Source of the DNA: Trinickia fusca
GTDB taxonomy: Bacteria; Pseudomonadota; Gammaproteobacteria; Burkholderiales; Burkholderiaceae
Direction of reading: 5' to 3'
Assembly: GCF_003628145.1 (NCBI RefSeq)
Contig: NZ_RBZV01000008.1
Span: 186,001-250,000, forward strand
Length of the DNA stretch: 64,000 nt
The position numbers and the translations under genes are program-made. Shown in pieces: positions 63,845 through 64,000 of this stretch (positions are counted from its first letter, which is position 1; each line of letters opens with the position of its first letter). The notes beneath the pieces were generated by a model that was not told the DNA's origin, ran no database searches, and saw only the letters and a program-made list of their open reading frames with translations.

Positions 63845-64000
63845 TTATCGTCCGGCCTGCGGGTTGACGATCGAGGCCCCCTCCCGACCGGCGAGAATCG
63901 CCGCAGCATTCTCGACCGCTTGCAGCGCCGCCGCCCGTATCGCGCTTCTCGTCGTGCCGGCAATATGCGGGCTCAACAACGCCTTGTCGATGCCAATGAG
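63845..64000 (-). CDS. D-2-hydroxyacid dehydrogenase, C-terminal fragment cut by window edge
   Basis: The last 51 codons of a minus-strand gene are visible. ALLSPHIAGTTRSAIRAA carries the catalytic histidine of the PHxAG motif of D-isomer-specific 2-hydroxyacid dehydrogenases, followed by the family's usual C-terminal helix and a VNP ending. The stop is at 63845-63847. The rest lies beyond the window, so the substrate (hydroxypyruvate, phosphoglycerate or other) cannot be judged. Confidence 0.8.
   Translation of the reverse strand, partial: LIGIDKALLSPHIAGTTRSAIRAAALQAVENAAAILAGREGASIVNPQAGR

Overview
The window is high-GC DNA with Gram-negative, beta-proteobacterial gene content: an E. coli-type argG, dsbB, dbpA, a KgtP/DctBD-type module, allantoicase with ureidoglycolate lyase, MHYT-GGDEF-EAL signalling, and many MFS and LysR/AraC/XRE genes. 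Family order and protein wording fit Burkholderiaceae of the Paraburkholderia/Burkholderia/Trinickia kind. This is inferred from protein resemblance only; no rRNA or tRNA gene was seen.

Layout. 1-1.4 kb: end of a purine (allantoin) degradation operon. 1.4-6.5 kb: an MFS pump with a divergent ArsR-like repressor and a striking dyad operator, then small hypothetical and secreted proteins. 6.5-18.5 kb: a minus-strand cluster (cluster 1). It pairs GriI/GriH-type enzymes (aspartate semialdehyde-dependent aminohydroxybenzoate, or dehydroquinate-II, chemistry) with a PcpA-type ring-cleaving dioxygenase, a zeta-class GST, a heme-oxygenase-like diiron domain fused to an adenylating enzyme, a methyltransferase, a flavin monooxygenase, and possibly a flavin reductase and an MFS exporter. 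18.8-26.4 kb: an orphan RND pump, an Ada protein with a degenerate zinc site, a class II aldolase with a divergent XRE-cupin regulator, and argG.

26.4-38.1 kb: a second unusual cluster (cluster 2) built around a divergent promoter. On the minus strand are a heme-oxygenase-like (HDO) oxidase, an MFS pump, a PLP decarboxylase and DsbB. On the plus strand are a [2Fe-2S] ferredoxin, a second HDO, three consecutive ATP-grasp ligases, a 7Fe-type ferredoxin and a SnoaL-like protein, ending at tandem terminators and followed by a convergent AraC regulator. Two HDOs, two ferredoxins and three ATP-grasp enzymes look like a ribosome- and NRPS-independent route to an oxidised amide or peptide metabolite.

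38.5-64 kb: MHYT-GGDEF-EAL, TauE/SafE, an orphan LanC-like protein, a GH18 lipoprotein, queF with a queuosine-precursor transporter, an S24 repressor divergent from a DAO-GcvT dehydrogenase, a 1131-residue nuclease-STAND NTPase (a candidate antiphage protein), a NYN/LOTUS RNA-binding-type protein, and a KgtP-DctB-DctD operon behind a textbook sigma-54 promoter. These are followed by a zinc-ribbon/DbpA helicase operon, an SDR/LysR divergon and the C-terminal end of a 2-hydroxyacid dehydrogenase. A 52-bp element is duplicated just upstream of the NYN gene and of the zinc-ribbon/dbpA operon, suggesting co-regulation of two RNA-related units.

The best candidates for undescribed biology are clusters 1 and 2, which between them hold three HDO domains, then the nuclease-STAND gene and the duplicated element. 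Functions of the clusters are inference from enzyme families and gene order.
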